From Gossypium raimondii (Eukaryota; Streptophyta; Magnoliopsida; Malvales; Malvaceae), in the NCBI RefSeq assembly GCF_025698545.1, contig NC_068565.1, positions 6,138,001-6,202,000 on the forward strand: a stretch of 64,000 nucleotides of DNA. The letters run 5' to 3'. The notes under the pieces were generated by a model. That model ran no database searches. It saw nothing but the letters and a program-made list of their open reading frames with translations, and had not been told where the DNA came from. The stretch's first letter is position 1. Each line of letters starts with the position of its first letter. Below, piece after piece: positions 21,171-34,587 of this stretch. A program made the position numbers and the translations under genes.

Positions 21171-21234
21171 GTTGTCGTGTAACGATAACAGAGCAAAGAC
21201 TAAGAAAGACCAATTTTTGCCCAGTCTTGCCGAG

Positions 21235-21812
21235 GAAAAGATTCGCTGTTGAGGCTTCAATCTGTTCCGCTGCGTCGCCTGGAAGTAAGATTCGCCGTTG
21301 TGGCTTCGATCTTTTAAATTGCAATGTCGGGGAAGTGAGGTTCGCCGTTGTAGCTTCAATCTGTTCCATTGCATCGCCAAAAATAAGATTCACCGTTGTG
21401 GCTTCGATCTTTTAAATTGCAATGTCGAGGAAGTGAGATTCGCTGTTGTAGCTTCAATCTGCTCCACTGCATCGCCAAGAGTAAGATTTACCGTTGTGGC
21501 TTCGACCTTTTAAATTGCAATGTCGGGGAAGTGAGATTCGTTGTTGTAGCTTCAATCTGCTCCGCTGTATCGCCAGAAGTAAGATTCGCTGCTGTGGCTT
21601 CAATCTTTTAAATTGCAATGTCGGGGAAGTGAGATTCGCTGTTGTAGCTTCAATCTGCTCCGCTGCGTCGCCAGAAGTAAGATTCGCCGCTGTGGCTTCG
21701 ATCTTTTAAATTGCAATGTCGGGGAAGTGAGATTCGCTGTTGTAGCTTCAATCTGCTCCGTTGCATCGCCAGAAGTAAGATTCGCCACTGTGGCTTCGAT
21801 CTTTTAAATTGC
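21235..21812 (-). repeat. 98-bp tandem repeat array in the 3' UTR of the retroelement
   Basis: About six units with a 98-bp period (phase points near 21298, 21396, 21494, 21592 and 21690). Each holds TGGCTTCGATCTTTTAAATT and TAGCTTCAATCTGCTCC, and each is made of two similar halves. Variable tandem arrays between integrase and the 3' LTR are known for Tat/Ogre elements and have been proposed as seeds of satellite DNA. Confidence 0.9.
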
Positions 21813-23379
21813 AAACTATGGTTTCTTCGATCTGCTTCGCTTTCAGTACAGGAAAGCAAGATCTGCTATCTTCATTGATCTGTTCTCTAGGGAACATGAC
21901 CTGTATAATCCATTTGATGGACCTATTTATGTCTAGTAATTAGGATGACCAGAATGAATCAAATGCTCCTAACTAGACGTGTATGAATGACATTTGAATG
22001 AATGCCGAAATGTCATGAAAGTGATTCCTTAATGCTTAGGTTATCATCACGCAAAAGCTTATTAAGGTTTATCGCTGACATGCTACAACGCCTTCTTGCT
22101 CGACTGGCAAATCCAAAGAAACACTTAATCAAATTGCCCCCACTGTAAACCTCCAAGTTCAATCCACTGGATGCAAAATTTGAACCATCTTTCTCCCGCT
22201 GTAACCCAAAGGTAGAAAGATCTGGCCTTTTCTCGATCCTCTGCTATCACAATTCAATGATACAGAATGTGAAGCTCTTTGGTCCTTTAACCCATTCCCA
22301 AGGTGTTATACTAAATGTTTATGCTCAATGAAGAGTTTTCTTCTCCCAGAAGACATTTTCTTATTGCTTGGTGAACATCACTTGTTTGTTCATTGAAGCT
22401 TTGCCACCAACACGACATCTTGTCATTTTGTTCAATGTTTGGACAACAAAATTTGAAAGGATAGTCCTGACTTGTACTTTTCCCTTTTAGACACTTTGAA
22501 TTTGGTGTGCTTTAAACAACAGTCTTGTTTCAGGTTCCTTCATTATTTAGAAATTTCTAGAGTAATATGCAAAACTCCATTTGCTTGAACATTCAGTTCA
22601 TTAATAGTTATTCTAAATGTTTTTCGAAAAGATTACCACAACGATCAAACAAATGTTATTGAGAACAAATCTCGAAATGAATGAGTTAATCAAGATAGCA
22701 AATTTTGCTAAGATAAAAATGAAATAAGACAATAGACAAAATGAAATTTTACTGGGGAGCAAAGCTTGAAATGAATACATTAATCAAGACAACAAATTTT
22801 GCCAAGATTCAAAGTATAAGATGACGACAGGTGCCCCAGATATCGCAGCACGAGCTTCTCTGCATAAGTTTTCTAAAGACCATTTAATATGTGTTTAGGG
22901 AATCTACAGTATTCTGTCGATACCCCAAGATGTCACCTATTCCTTGTGATTCAGGTATAGTAAGACTACCATATGCCTCAGATCCTGATCAAAATTTGGG
23001 CTATTCCGTTCACCTCACGCTTCTTTAAAATTTGAGCCGTCTTTTTCAGGTTTTCAACTCAAATCCCCTTTGGTCTCAAGGCGCCCTTTGCGGGTTTTCA
23101 CCTTGGCCTCTCCCCCCTTTTTTTTTTTTTGAATGCCCCTTTTTCAAGTGAAATATTTCTTGACTGAGTCTGAATTTACAGGATTTGGCAGGCTTTTACC
23201 ATCCATCTCACTCAGGATTAAAGCTCCTCCTGAAAATGCCTTTTTTACCACATAAGGACCTTCCTAATTTGGCATCCATTTTCCTCTAAAATCCTTTTGT
23301 AGAGGAAGGATCTTTTTCAAAACCAGGTCCCCCTTGTAAAATTCTCTGGGACGAAATTTTTTGTTATAGGCTCGCATCA
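21813..23379 (-). other. 3' untranslated part of the retroelement
   Basis: Between the tandem array and the integrase region there are about 1.5 kb with no coding frame on either strand and a T/C-rich patch near 23110-23140. It belongs to the element; no separate feature is seen. Confidence 0.6.
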
Positions 23380-26300
23380 TTCGTTTCTAATACATCTGAC
23401 CATGACGAATAGCTTTTAACCTCTTTTCTTCTACCAAGTTTAGCTGGTCATATCGAGATTGAATCCATTCAGCCTCATCCAACTTTAGTTCGGCTAATAC
23501 TCGGAGGGAAGGAATTTCAACTTCTATGGGTAAAACTGCTTCCATCCCATAGACTAAAGAAAACGGTGTTGCCCCAGTAGAGGTCCTAATAGAAGTACGA
23601 TATGCCAGGAGAGCAAAAGGTAATTTCTCGTGCCAGTCTTTGTAGGTTTCAGTCATTTTTCCTACAATTTTCTTGATGTTCTTGTTAGCTGCTTCCACGG
23701 CACCATTCATTTTTGGACGGTACGGTGACGAATTGTGGTGTCTGATCTTAAACTGACTACAAACATCCGCTATTAAGTTGTTGTTTAAGTTCATCGCATT
23801 ATCGGATATGATCATTTCAGGCATCCCATATCGACATATGATCTCTTTTTTCAGAAACTTGCTAACTGGCGACTTCGTGACATTTGCATATGAAGCAGCC
23901 TCCACCCATTTAGTGAAGTAATCAATAACCACAAAGATAAAACGATGCCCATTGGAAGCTTTTGGAGATATTGGCCCGATAACGTCCATTCCCCACATGG
24001 AAAAAGGCCATGGAGAAACCATAACATGAAGGGGTGAAGGTGGTGCGTGCATTTTGTCACTATAAATTTGACATTTATGGCACCTTTTGGCATAAGTAAT
24101 GCAATCCCCTTCCATGGTGGACCAATAGTACCCAAATCTCATAATTTGTCTGGCCATCGTGAAGCCGTTGGCATGCGTTCCGCAGATACCTTCATGCACT
24201 TCTTCCGAAATTTCCTTTGCCTCGACAGTATCCACACACCTCAACAATACTTGATCTTTTCCCTTTTTATACAAAATTTCCCCATCTAGGACATAGTCAA
24301 TGGCTAATCTCCTTAATGTCTTCTTATCATTTTCTGTCGCATGGTCAGGGTACTCACGACTCTTCACATATCGTAATATGTCATGGTACCAAGGGTGATC
24401 ATCCTTTCCCTCTTCATTGTCAATGTTGCAACAATGGGCTGGAGCCTCATAGATGTTGATCTGGATAGGCTTCATATCTTCTAATTTGTTCACTTTAAAC
24501 ATGGAGGCTAAAGTGGCCAAAGCATCTGCCATCTGGTTTTCATCTCGCGGGAGGTAACTAAAGGTGACACTATCAAATTCCTCAATCAATTCCATAACCA
24601 ATTTTCGATAACGGCCAACTTGGTCTCTTGTTTCCCATTCCCTTTGGTGATAAATTACTAATGCGAGTCCCCAGTATACCTCTAGCACCTTAATTTTCCG
24701 CTCTATGGTCGCCTGAATGCCTATAATGCAAGCTTCATACTCAGCCATATTATTTGTGCAGTCAAAGTCCAATTTGCTAGTGAAAGGATAATAATCCCCA
24801 CTAGAAGACACGAGTACTGCCCCAACTCCGTTGCCTATAGCATTTGAAGCTCCGTCAAAACTCAACTTCCAAGGACCACCTTTTTGGAAATCTTTCTCTA
24901 CATTTGTGATATACATCAAATCTTCATTTGGGAAATCGAAGTTCAATGGCTCATAATCATCCAGAGCCCTACTTGCTAGGAATTCCGCTATTGTACTCCC
25001 TTTGACCGCCTTCTGGTTTACATAGACTATGTCAAATTCAGATAGAAGAATTTGCCATCGGGCCATTCTTCCATTCAGAGCGGTTGACTCCATTAAGTAT
25101 TTCAGAGGGTCTAATTTGGAGATTAACTAGGTCGTATGGTACAACATGTACTGTCTTAGTCTCCAAGTTGTCCAGATTAGGGCACAACATAATTTCTCGA
25201 TTGGCGAATATCTTGTTTCGCATTCAGTGAACTTCTTACTGAGATAGTAGATTACTCTTTCCCTTCGTCCTGATTCATCATGTTGACCAAGCACGCATCC
25301 CATGGAATTTTCAAATACTGCCAAATACAGTATGAGCGGTTTGTCTGGGCAGGGTGGCATCAGCACTGGGGCATTGGATAAGTAATGTTTGACTTTTTCA
25401 AAAGTTTTTTGACATTCATCATCCCATACACCAGGATTATGTTTCTTGAGGAGGCGAAATATGGGGTCACATTTCTCAGTTAGCTGTGAGATGAACCGAG
25501 CAATATAGTTCAGCCTTCCTAGAAAACCTCGAGCCTCTTTTTGAGTACGCGGCGGGGGTAATTCTTGTATTGCTCTTACTTTGTCAGGATCAATCTCAAT
25601 TCCTCTCTCACTGACCACGAACCCAAGCAATTTTCCTGATCTAACCTAAGCAATAATTTCTTAAGGACCTGCACATGTTCCTCTTCTGTTTTAGATTTTG
25701 CAATCATGTCATCAACATAGACCTCTAACTCCTTATGCATCATATCATGGAACAGTGTTACCATGGCCCTCTGATACGTTGCCCCTGCATTTTTCAACCC
25801 AAATGGCATCACCTTATAACAAAAGGTTCCCCATAGGGTTATGAATGTAGTTTTCTTCATATCCTCAAGATGCATTTTAATTTGGTTATATCCAGAGAAG
25901 CCATCCATGAAAGAAAACAGCGAATGTCCTGCCGTGTTGTCCACCAAGGCGTCGATGTGCGGCAAGGGAAAGTTATCTTTAGGGCTAGCCTTATTTAAAT
26001 CTCTATAATCTACACACATTCGTACCTTCCCATCTTTTTTAGGGACAGGAACGATATTGGCTACCCACTCGGAGTATTTGACCACCTGCAGGAATCCAGC
26101 GTCGAATTGTTTTTGCACCTCCTCTTTTATTTTTAACACAACATCAGGCCTCATTCTTCGGAGTTTTTGCTGAACTGGTTTGTAATCTTCCTTTATAGGA
26201 AGTCGGTGAACTACGATGTCAGTACTTAACCCCGGCATATCTTGGTATGACCATGCGAAGACATCTTTGAACTCTCGAAGCAATTTAACGAGGTCTTGTT

Positions 26301-26530
26301 TCACTTCTTCAGCTATGCACGTGCCAATCTTTACCACCTTTCCCTCTTCCAGGATCACTGTCTCTATCGTCTCCTCGTGAGGTAGAATCTGTTTCTCTTC
26401 CTGCTCTACCATCCTCAACAAGTCCGGATATAGGTTGCAATCTGTGTTATCTTCAAAATCTTGAAATTCCTCTAAACACATATCTCTTTCAAAAGGATTT
26501 TCTAAGTCCATAGTAGAGTCACTCATATCA
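23380..26530 (-). mobile_element. RT, RNase H and integrase region of the Tat/Ogre-like element
   Basis: RT motifs are plain (VDYRDLNKASPKDNFPLP, FSFMDGFSGYNQIKM, VMPFGLKNAGATYQ, VYVDDMI). An RNase H domain follows, and then a second, archaeal-type RNase H (LSFDGASNAIGNGVGAVL, NNMAEYEACIIGI). A zinc-binding integrase N-terminus and the DDE core (WGMDVIGPISP, IISDNAMNLNN) complete the region. The double RNase H is characteristic of the Tat lineage. The region is fossil and broken. Confidence 0.9.
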
Positions 26531-26900
26531 TTGATATCTTGGGACCTGTTATAGGTATCAAAGAATGTATAGGGAATGTATGAATTTAAGGATTCTTATT
26601 TAGTATGACCATGAATAAAGAATGATTCGGAATAAAAGCATTCAAGATGACTATTCGTATGAAAGAATGAAAAGAATTTTAAAAGAATATATACTCAAAA
26701 TGTGAAGATATATTTCATTGAAATCACAATGTCCACATATAAGCCCATTTCAGTTCTCAAAAGTTTTCATTTTCTCTAGGCTTAGAATAATTAATATGTT
26801 TTGAATATTACTCTGGAAAAGCTCTAAAAACTTCAGGCATTTCTTCTGCAGTCCAATTGTTTAAAACACTCCCAGGTTCAACGGGATAGATGCCTGATGT
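26530..26900 (-). other. Non-coding gap between protease and RT, candidate Ogre intron
   Basis: About 370 bp without coding character separate the protease region from the RT region. Ogre elements are known to carry a spliced intron at this point, and the gap fits that place. The splice sites were not established. Confidence 0.45.
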
Positions 26901-29900
26901 ACTTCATTCTTCAGATTCTTCTTCAAATATGGCATTGATGCTTAAGTTTCCTAACATTTCCTCTGCGGTCTTCTTTCTTGGAGTCCTCAGTCCAGAATAC
27001 ATGGTTCCTCCCGATATGAATGTCTGGGATATGTGGGGGAAAGCCATAGGTTCCCAATCAACTTCTTTTCCGTTCAAACACACCTTCCTCCTATCTTGTC
27101 TTTTCTCTAACCCTTTCCTTCTCTGCTTGACATTTGGTTTAAATCCTAAACCAAAACGGTCTTGTTTGTCTTTCACCACTGGTGCCTCTATCCTTCCTTG
27201 AAGGCATCTTCCCAGTCCTCTTCCAGGCACAGCTCCTTTCCCAACTGTCATTTGTAGTCCCATCCTTGTGGCTTTAGATATGCTGGGCATTGGGATTTTC
27301 TTTCCCTCAGTGACAAAAGTTGCATTTACGAACTCTAAGGATCGAAAAGAACATTCGACCGCATCATCATCCACTCCCAAATATGGTGCGTCACTGGTTA
27401 CCGATGCAATGATGTCTTCCTCAGCGTCAATCGTAATTAACCGGCCTTCTGTCACTAATTTCAACTTCTGGTGCAATGATGAAGGCACCACCCCTGCTGA
27501 ATGAATCCATGGTCTCCCCAGTAAGCAATTATACGAAGGCTTAATATCCATCACTAAGAAATCCACTTCGTACGTATTTGGGCCAATCAAGAGAGGTACT
27601 TCTATTCTTCCCATCACCTTTCTTTCGGTACCATCAAATGCTCTCACTATGTTCTGGCATGATTTCATGTGAGAGCTGTCCACCGGTACTCTATTTAAGG
27701 TGGATAGGGGTAAAACATTCAAGGCTGATCCATTATCAATTAGCACTCTTGACAACATATGTTTCCCGCAGTAAGTAGAAACATGTAAGGCTTTGGTGGC
27801 TCCTCTTCCCCCGGGCGGTATTTCATCATCATTAAAGAAAATGAAATTGTCGGCACTGATATTATTAACCAAACGGTCCAACTTATTCACTGAGATATCA
27901 TCAGCGACGTAAGTTTCATTTAGCACCTTAATCAGCGCATTACGATGTATCTCTGAACTTAGGAGCAATTCAAGCATCGAGATACGAGTCGGTTGCTTAT
28001 GTAATTGTTCTACCACACTGTACTCGCTATGTTTTAAGAATTTTAGAAATTCATTAGCCTCATTTTCAGTTACCGGCTGATTGATACGCGTCTCAATTTT
28101 GTCTGTCTTTGCTTTTCCCAATTCAACCGCTAAGGCTTTTCCTTTTCCAGATTCCACTCTTGCGTTTGCCGGATCATAGCGTTTTCCACTTCGTGTATAG
28201 AATCCTTCATCCTCTCCTGAAGCATTTACCAAGCTCTCTTCTCCTGGGATTGTTACGTTGCAGTTGTAATTCCAAGGAATCTTTTTGCTATCCTTGTAGG
28301 GAAATGATACAGGTTTTTGGATTATGACATTTGGTGCTATTTGTATTCCAGATTCTTTGTTCATTGGTTTTGAAATAATTACCACCGGGTAATTAGCTTT
28401 TTGGGCTTTCCCCGTAGATCCTTCTTCTGTAGCATAAACCTCTCCTTCTTCTAGTCCATCAATCTCTTCATAAAACTCTAACTCTTTGCTATCCATTAAG
28501 CTTTGCACCATAGTTCTGAATTCGGTACACTTTTGGGTGTCATGGCCTTCTTTTGCGTGGAACTCACAAAACTTCATTGCTCCTTCAGACCTTTCTATTG
28601 AATTTTGCTTGGTGAGACCTCTTTTCACCATTTGTTTCCAAACCCATTCAAGGGGAGTCCTTATCTCGGCTACGTTGGCTTTGACTCTCTTTCTTCCGTT
28701 CTCAATTATCGCGTTCACCCCTTTATTGTCATGATTGGGCAACGGATTCTCTACTACATTTGGTCCTGATGAGTCACCAATCTTTACAATCCCCAAATTG
28801 ATAAGTTTTTCAACTAACTTCTTGAATGCAATGCAGTTTTCAATCGAATGCCCATTGGTCCCCGCGTGATACTTGCATTGGGCGTTTGGGTCATACCACT
28901 TAGGGTATGGGGGTTGCATTGGTTTCAGGTAATATGGAGATACCACATGTGCATCGAATAAGTTCTGGTACAATTCCCTATACGTCACTGGGATGGGTGT
29001 GAATTGAAGTCTCTCTACATTTGGCCTTGGATTAGATTCCTGTTTCGAAGAACCTTGCCGATTAGCGGTTACTGCTCTGGCTTATCCCACCGTGATTGTT
29101 TTAGAATGGTCCTTGTTAAACATGCTTGTATTGTTTATCTCGTGCTCCTTCTTCCTTGGAGCCGACCTTTTAGTACTTTCTCCTGCTTCTATCTTGCCAC
29201 ATCTTATGGCGTTGTCTATCATTTCTCCAGACATTACTATGTCTGAAAAGCTTTTAGTGGAACTGCCCAACATGTGATTGAGAAATGGAGCTTTCAAGGT
29301 ATTGATAAAAAGCATGGTTACCTCATTCTCTAAAAGTGGTGGTTGAACTTGTGCTGCTACCTCCCTCCATCTCCGAGCATACTGGCGAAAGCTCTCATTA
29401 GTTTTCTTTTCCATGTTTTGCAATACAATTCGATCGGGTGCTATATCCATCACATGTTTGTACTGCTTTATAAAGGCCTGCGCCAAATCTTTCCAAGAGT
29501 GGATTTCGGTTCGACTCAATTGATTGTACCATCTAGCCGCTGACCCGATCAAACTATCTTGAAAACAGTGAACCAACAGTTGCTCATTGTTGATGTACCC
29601 GGTCATCCTTCGATAAAACATAGTGATATGAGCTTCGGGACAACTTGTCCCGTCATATTTTTCAAACTTTGGCATCTTAAACTTGGGAGGGAGGACCAAA
29701 TCTGGTACCAAGCTTAGATCTTTAGCGTCCATCCCATGATAATTCTCGCTACTTTCCATGGCTTTAAATTTCTCTTCGAGCCATTTACATCTTTCCTCCA
29801 ATCGGCTCGGCAGTTCTTCATTTGTTTTCTCTTTTCCCATCATTTCGTCAAAATCGGGTACTATGGGATTAGTAGAGGCTTCTCCGATATGAGAACCTAT

Positions 29901-30210
29901 TCCAGTTTGGAAATTTACTGGCATTGAGGCACCAGTTTGAAACTGCTGAGGCCTGATAGTAACAGATGATCTGCGTGGTTGCACCTCAGCTTGGGTTTGC
30001 GCATGAGGAGGAGTGAAACCTGGGGGATAAAGAGGGCTATCATTATTTTCTTCTTCTGTATTAACCACGGGGTCTTTTCCTTTGTCGCTTCCCCCTTTGA
30101 ACAACTGCATTAATTCAGCTATCATGCTTTTTTGAGACTCTATCATTTCGTTCTTCATATCTTGTTGAATCTTCTCTAACCGCTCTTGCATTTGTTCTTG
30201 CATCTCCTTT
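26900..30210 (-). mobile_element. gag and protease region of the Tat/Ogre-like element
   Basis: The gag part carries the Retrotrans_gag core (KFEKYDGTSCPEAHITMF, ARWYNQL, FRQYARRWREVAAQV). Further along comes a retropepsin motif (LIDNGSALNVLP) and then a Gly-rich G-patch-like segment (GKGAVPGRGLGRCLQG). A G-patch beside the protease is known from several retroviruses and plant gypsy elements. The region is fossil and broken. Confidence 0.85.
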
Positions 30211-30459
30211 TAGAGTTGTTCGAGTCTTTCGAGTCTTTGATCCATGGATTTTGTTTTGTGACGGGTACCGTAGTGATAAACGGTTGGCGAAATTTTGTTA
30301 GTTTCCAGGGTAATATCTGTCATAATTTTAAATTAATTAGGCTCCCTTTTTAAAACTTGATGCATATGATGATATGTAGATGCATGAATGCAAAAAAGAG
30401 GCACTGATTCTAATTCAACTTCATTAGAAAACTTTACTAGAGAAGAAATTTCTTTACAT

Positions 30460-32460
30460 AAAATAGATTACATATACGGCTTTGCCCTTATACCCAAAGC
30501 CTTAACCTTTTTAAGAAGCCAAGCTAATTCTCGGCCCCGGTCCGATTCCGACTCATACTTCAAACTTAATAGATCAGCTTGAACCGCTAGGGTTTGCAGG
30601 TGATCAGCTACCTCGCGTACTTGAACCACTGCCTCACCCATAACATAATCTCTGTCTCTAATATGATCTTGAGACCGCTGGAATTGCCCTTGCCACTGCT
30701 CACTACTTCTTTCCAGAAGCTCTATTCGGAATTCGCTGTTTTGCAATGCGTCCTCGAGCTCTCTTACTTGTCCCTTTAATTCTTCAATTTTGTGCAAGCT
30801 TGCCTTTAATTCAACCGCAGAATTACGACTACGGTATTGGTGAAGTAGCCTTTCCAGTTCAGTTACTCGGGCATTCAACTTCGTCTTCTCGTTTTGGCAG
30901 ACTAGTAGACTCTCTCCCAAAGTAACTTCTCGAGTTTGAGTATCCTGAAATTTCTTTTCCCACTGATTAGCTTTCATTTTTTCCTCCTGAATTTCCTGTC
31001 GCCATTGTTCTGGCGTTTTACCCAAGCCAGCAGTTCTTATTGACCTACGCAACTTCTTGTAATCCATCTTCAGGCTGTCTAAATCTTCTTCTGCCTTGTT
31101 CTTTCCTTTTCTTAATTTGTCGGCCTCTAATCTTTGAATGTCCAAATCCAGTCCTAACTGCATTTTCTCTTCCTCTAACTGCTCTACTTTCTTCCCTATC
31201 TCCAAACTCCTTTTTTTCAAATTCTTGCTTGATAATTTCTATCTCAGAGGGCAATACTTGTAGGTGTTCCTCTAAAGATCGAGCAGTTTCTGGATTTGAT
31301 TCTGAGATATTATCGTTGACCCTTTGATCATGCTACTGGCTATACTCGGGGGTCATTGTCGGACCCACGGCTAAAATCTTCATTCGGCGAGTTTGGTTCC
31401 AAGCATTAGACACTTCTCGAACCTTTTTCTTGTAATTGTCCTCCCTATAGGAAAAATAACAATAGGCCAACCCCTGCGTTACTGGTACGAATTGTCGTGA
31501 TCTATACTATCTGGATACGAGTAGGGGAACATATCCAATAGCTCCCCATATCCCGAGCAGAGAAACCCGGTCGAAATCTCCATATCGGTACAATATCTCA
31601 TCAGGAATTAACCAAGGAGCCCTCCATTCAATATCTTCATCCTGGAGATTCTGGAGTATCTCCATCCATCCTTCTTCTAAAATATCATCCCGTTTTGGCG
31701 TGGCCACCAATTCCTCTAGAGGGGAGTAGCTGTTAGAGAATACTCGATAAGAGACCTTTTTCACTTTCCAGAAATGGCTATGAAACCATGCCAATAAAAG
31801 CTGTGCGCATCCAATAAACCTTCCCTCACCTATTTTCTGACATGCACTCAGGGATCTGAAAGTTTCAGCCAGTATTGCCGGAACCGGTGTAACCCATTTA
31901 CTAAGCCGATCAAACAAATCAGATACAGCCTCGTCTATGTGCCCTAAAGCTTTGGGGAAGACCACTAGCCCGTAGATACCTAAAGCGAAGACATTGACCC
32001 TTTTCTTTACGTCAGGATGTACAAGCACCAAATCTCATAAGCTTTTCCAATGGACACATTTACTGTCGCCCTTCTGTTGGATTCGGGCAGCGACCCACTG
32101 CTCGCTTATCCCAGTGATGTTCATTAATTTCCTTAACAACGGAGGGACACAAGCAGCTCTAGAATAAACCCTGTAGACTTGAAACTTTGGGCACCGAAGC
32201 AAGGTCATATACTCCTCCACAGTAGGCATCAAATCTACTTTCCCAAAAGTGAAACAACTGTAGGCAGGATTCCAAAACTGAGAAAGGGCTCGGAATAAAT
32301 ACTTGTCCACTTTGACACTGAGCAGATAAGGTAGGTCACCGTAGTTACAATAGAACAGCTGCTCGGTCTCGACATCCCACTGATCCCAGACTTCTTTCAT
32401 TTCTCGAAGGTCATTCTGGATTACACTGATACGGGTGAAATCCCACAATTCTGACACGTG
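30460..32460 (-). mobile_element. ORF1 region of the Tat/Ogre-like element (DUF7745-like part and coiled coil)
   Basis: This is the segment between the 5' leader and gag. Its first part resembles the plant retroelement-associated DUF7745 type (phrases such as PTVEEYMTLLRCP and AETFRSLSACQ). Its second part is a long Lys/Glu/Leu/Gln-rich coiled coil. An extra ORF ahead of gag is a hallmark of Ogre elements; its role is unknown. The region is fossil and broken. Confidence 0.7.
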
Positions 32461-33165
32461 CCCTTCGGTAAGGCTATCCCCTTTCTCCTATTGTGTCGTC
32501 TCAGCCCATACTTGCACAGCCGCATTATCTTCTACTTTATCAAGAAATCCCTTTTCCATGATAAGCTTTCGTTTTAGACACTGAACATGAATCGACACCT
32601 CTTTTAGAATGACAATGCCATACAATAAAAAATAAAGCAAAAATAGTATTACGCAGAACAAGATTTAACGTAAATGACGATAAACATAGCATCCATTTAG
32701 GTAAGCACTAAGGTTTGGCGTAGCTCCACCTAGGTCGATTCTTATGGCTCATTACATGTGGTTTGGTTCTAAGTAGGGTACCTGAACCAGCAGATTCCTC
32801 AATCCTTACCCATTATAGGCTCATACAGACTGAGTTCAGTTCAGGGGAATACATTTCCCTATGGCCATGCGGAGATGAAAATCTCACGAAGACATAGGTA
32901 TGGATGTATCCCGGAAGCGATTCACTATCCCATGCGGAGGTGAAAACCTCACGAAGGCGTAGCTTCTCACTCCCACTTAAGAGGTGTGACCAACGGTCTT
33001 GCAATGCAATGTGCAGAGGTATATAAAAAATTTAAAATACAAAACATGATAAAAACTATAACTCAAAATAAAATGCAATGAGAGGATCGTATATTTAAAT
33101 CAAATTTTCAACTTTCGACAAAAAGACAAGAGATAATCAACTCGTGGCTTGACTCTCTTATTTAT

Positions 33166-33184
33166 GTCCCCAGCGGAGTCGCCA
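33166..33184 (-). other. Primer binding site of the Tat/Ogre-like element
   Basis: On the minus strand, three bases inside the 5' LTR, the sequence TGGCGACTCCGCTGGGGAC begins with TGG, complementary to a tRNA 3' CCA end. Ogre-type elements are reported to prime from an arginine tRNA; whether this 19-mer matches such a tRNA should be tested by alignment. Confidence 0.75.
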
Positions 33185-33187
33185 AGC

Positions 33188-34551
33188 TGTTGACACCATT
33201 TTTTTGATTGAAAAACGGGGTCGACTTGGGTTTTGAAAATGAAAAAGGGAGTTGCCACCAATCCTTTTTGAGATGTGATTGGGTCACCTTGGAAAGAGGT
33301 TGTTTTTAATAAATAATTTGATTTTATTAAAACAACGATTTTGGTCTACTAAATCTAGAAAATGGGTTCGGGAGTCGGTTACGTACGAGGAAGGATTAGC
33401 ACCCTCGTAACGCCCAGAAATTGGTACCTAGTTGATTATCTAATGTCTTGATGTCGAAAATTGAGAACTTGAAAGAATTAAAAATACAATCCTTGTATTA
33501 AAATGAAAATTTTTGGAAAAAGAAATATAATTCACGTTAATCGAGAAAGAGAATCATATCCAGTAAGTTAGAATACAATATCTCAAATTCTCGATACGCG
33601 AATGAAAAATGCTTATTTAAAAGATATTTTAGCCATCTCAGATTTAAAAATGAGATCACGACCAGTAAGTTAGGACGTGATTTTTTTAATCCCGAGGTCA
33701 TCTAAAATTTGAGTTTAAAAAGATTCGTACATTTAGATTTATCGAGAAAATCGAAACCCAGTAAGTTAGGGCACGATTTTCTCGAATCCAAACACGAAAT
33801 GCCATTTTTCAAAAAAAAATTTTGTTATATCGAGTAAAAATAAAGCACAAAATCATAGTGAAAGCAAATTACATTATTTATGCATGGCAAAATCATAATG
33901 AACATGAAAATATAAGAACGATGCAAGCAATAGCAATCAATATGAACGATCAAACTTACAACATAGAAAATAACAAAATAAAAAACGAATAAAGTTAAAT
34001 CATTCATTCAAAATAATAACAAAATGAAATAAATAAATAGCAAATACAATTAAGTATAAAAGATATATATAAACATGAACTAAAATATGTGTATACATGA
34101 ATTAACAAAATATATAAAGTATATTTTATATAAAATAAATATGCGTATATATAAAAAATATGTACATATAGGTGTATAAAACTATGGAATACGAAGATAA
34201 AGAAATACATATAAAAAGTAAGTGTATATATATATTGTAAAAGAAAAGAAAAAGTATATATGTACAAACTAAAGTTTAAAACGATGAAAATATACATATG
34301 TATATAAATAAATACGTTAATTTATATACATACTAAAAATATATTAAAAATGTGTATGTATATGCAGATTTAAAAAATATAAAAAAGGTGTATTTTAGAC
34401 TATAAAGATTATATATAGATATGTATGTATTTATGAAAATGAAAATATGTATATAGATATATAGATAGGTACATAAGTTGTAAAATATATAAATATATAT
34501 ATGTACCGAAGTTTAAATAAAATCAATATAAATAAATAGGTAATAATAATA

Positions 34552-34587
<36 letters not shown>

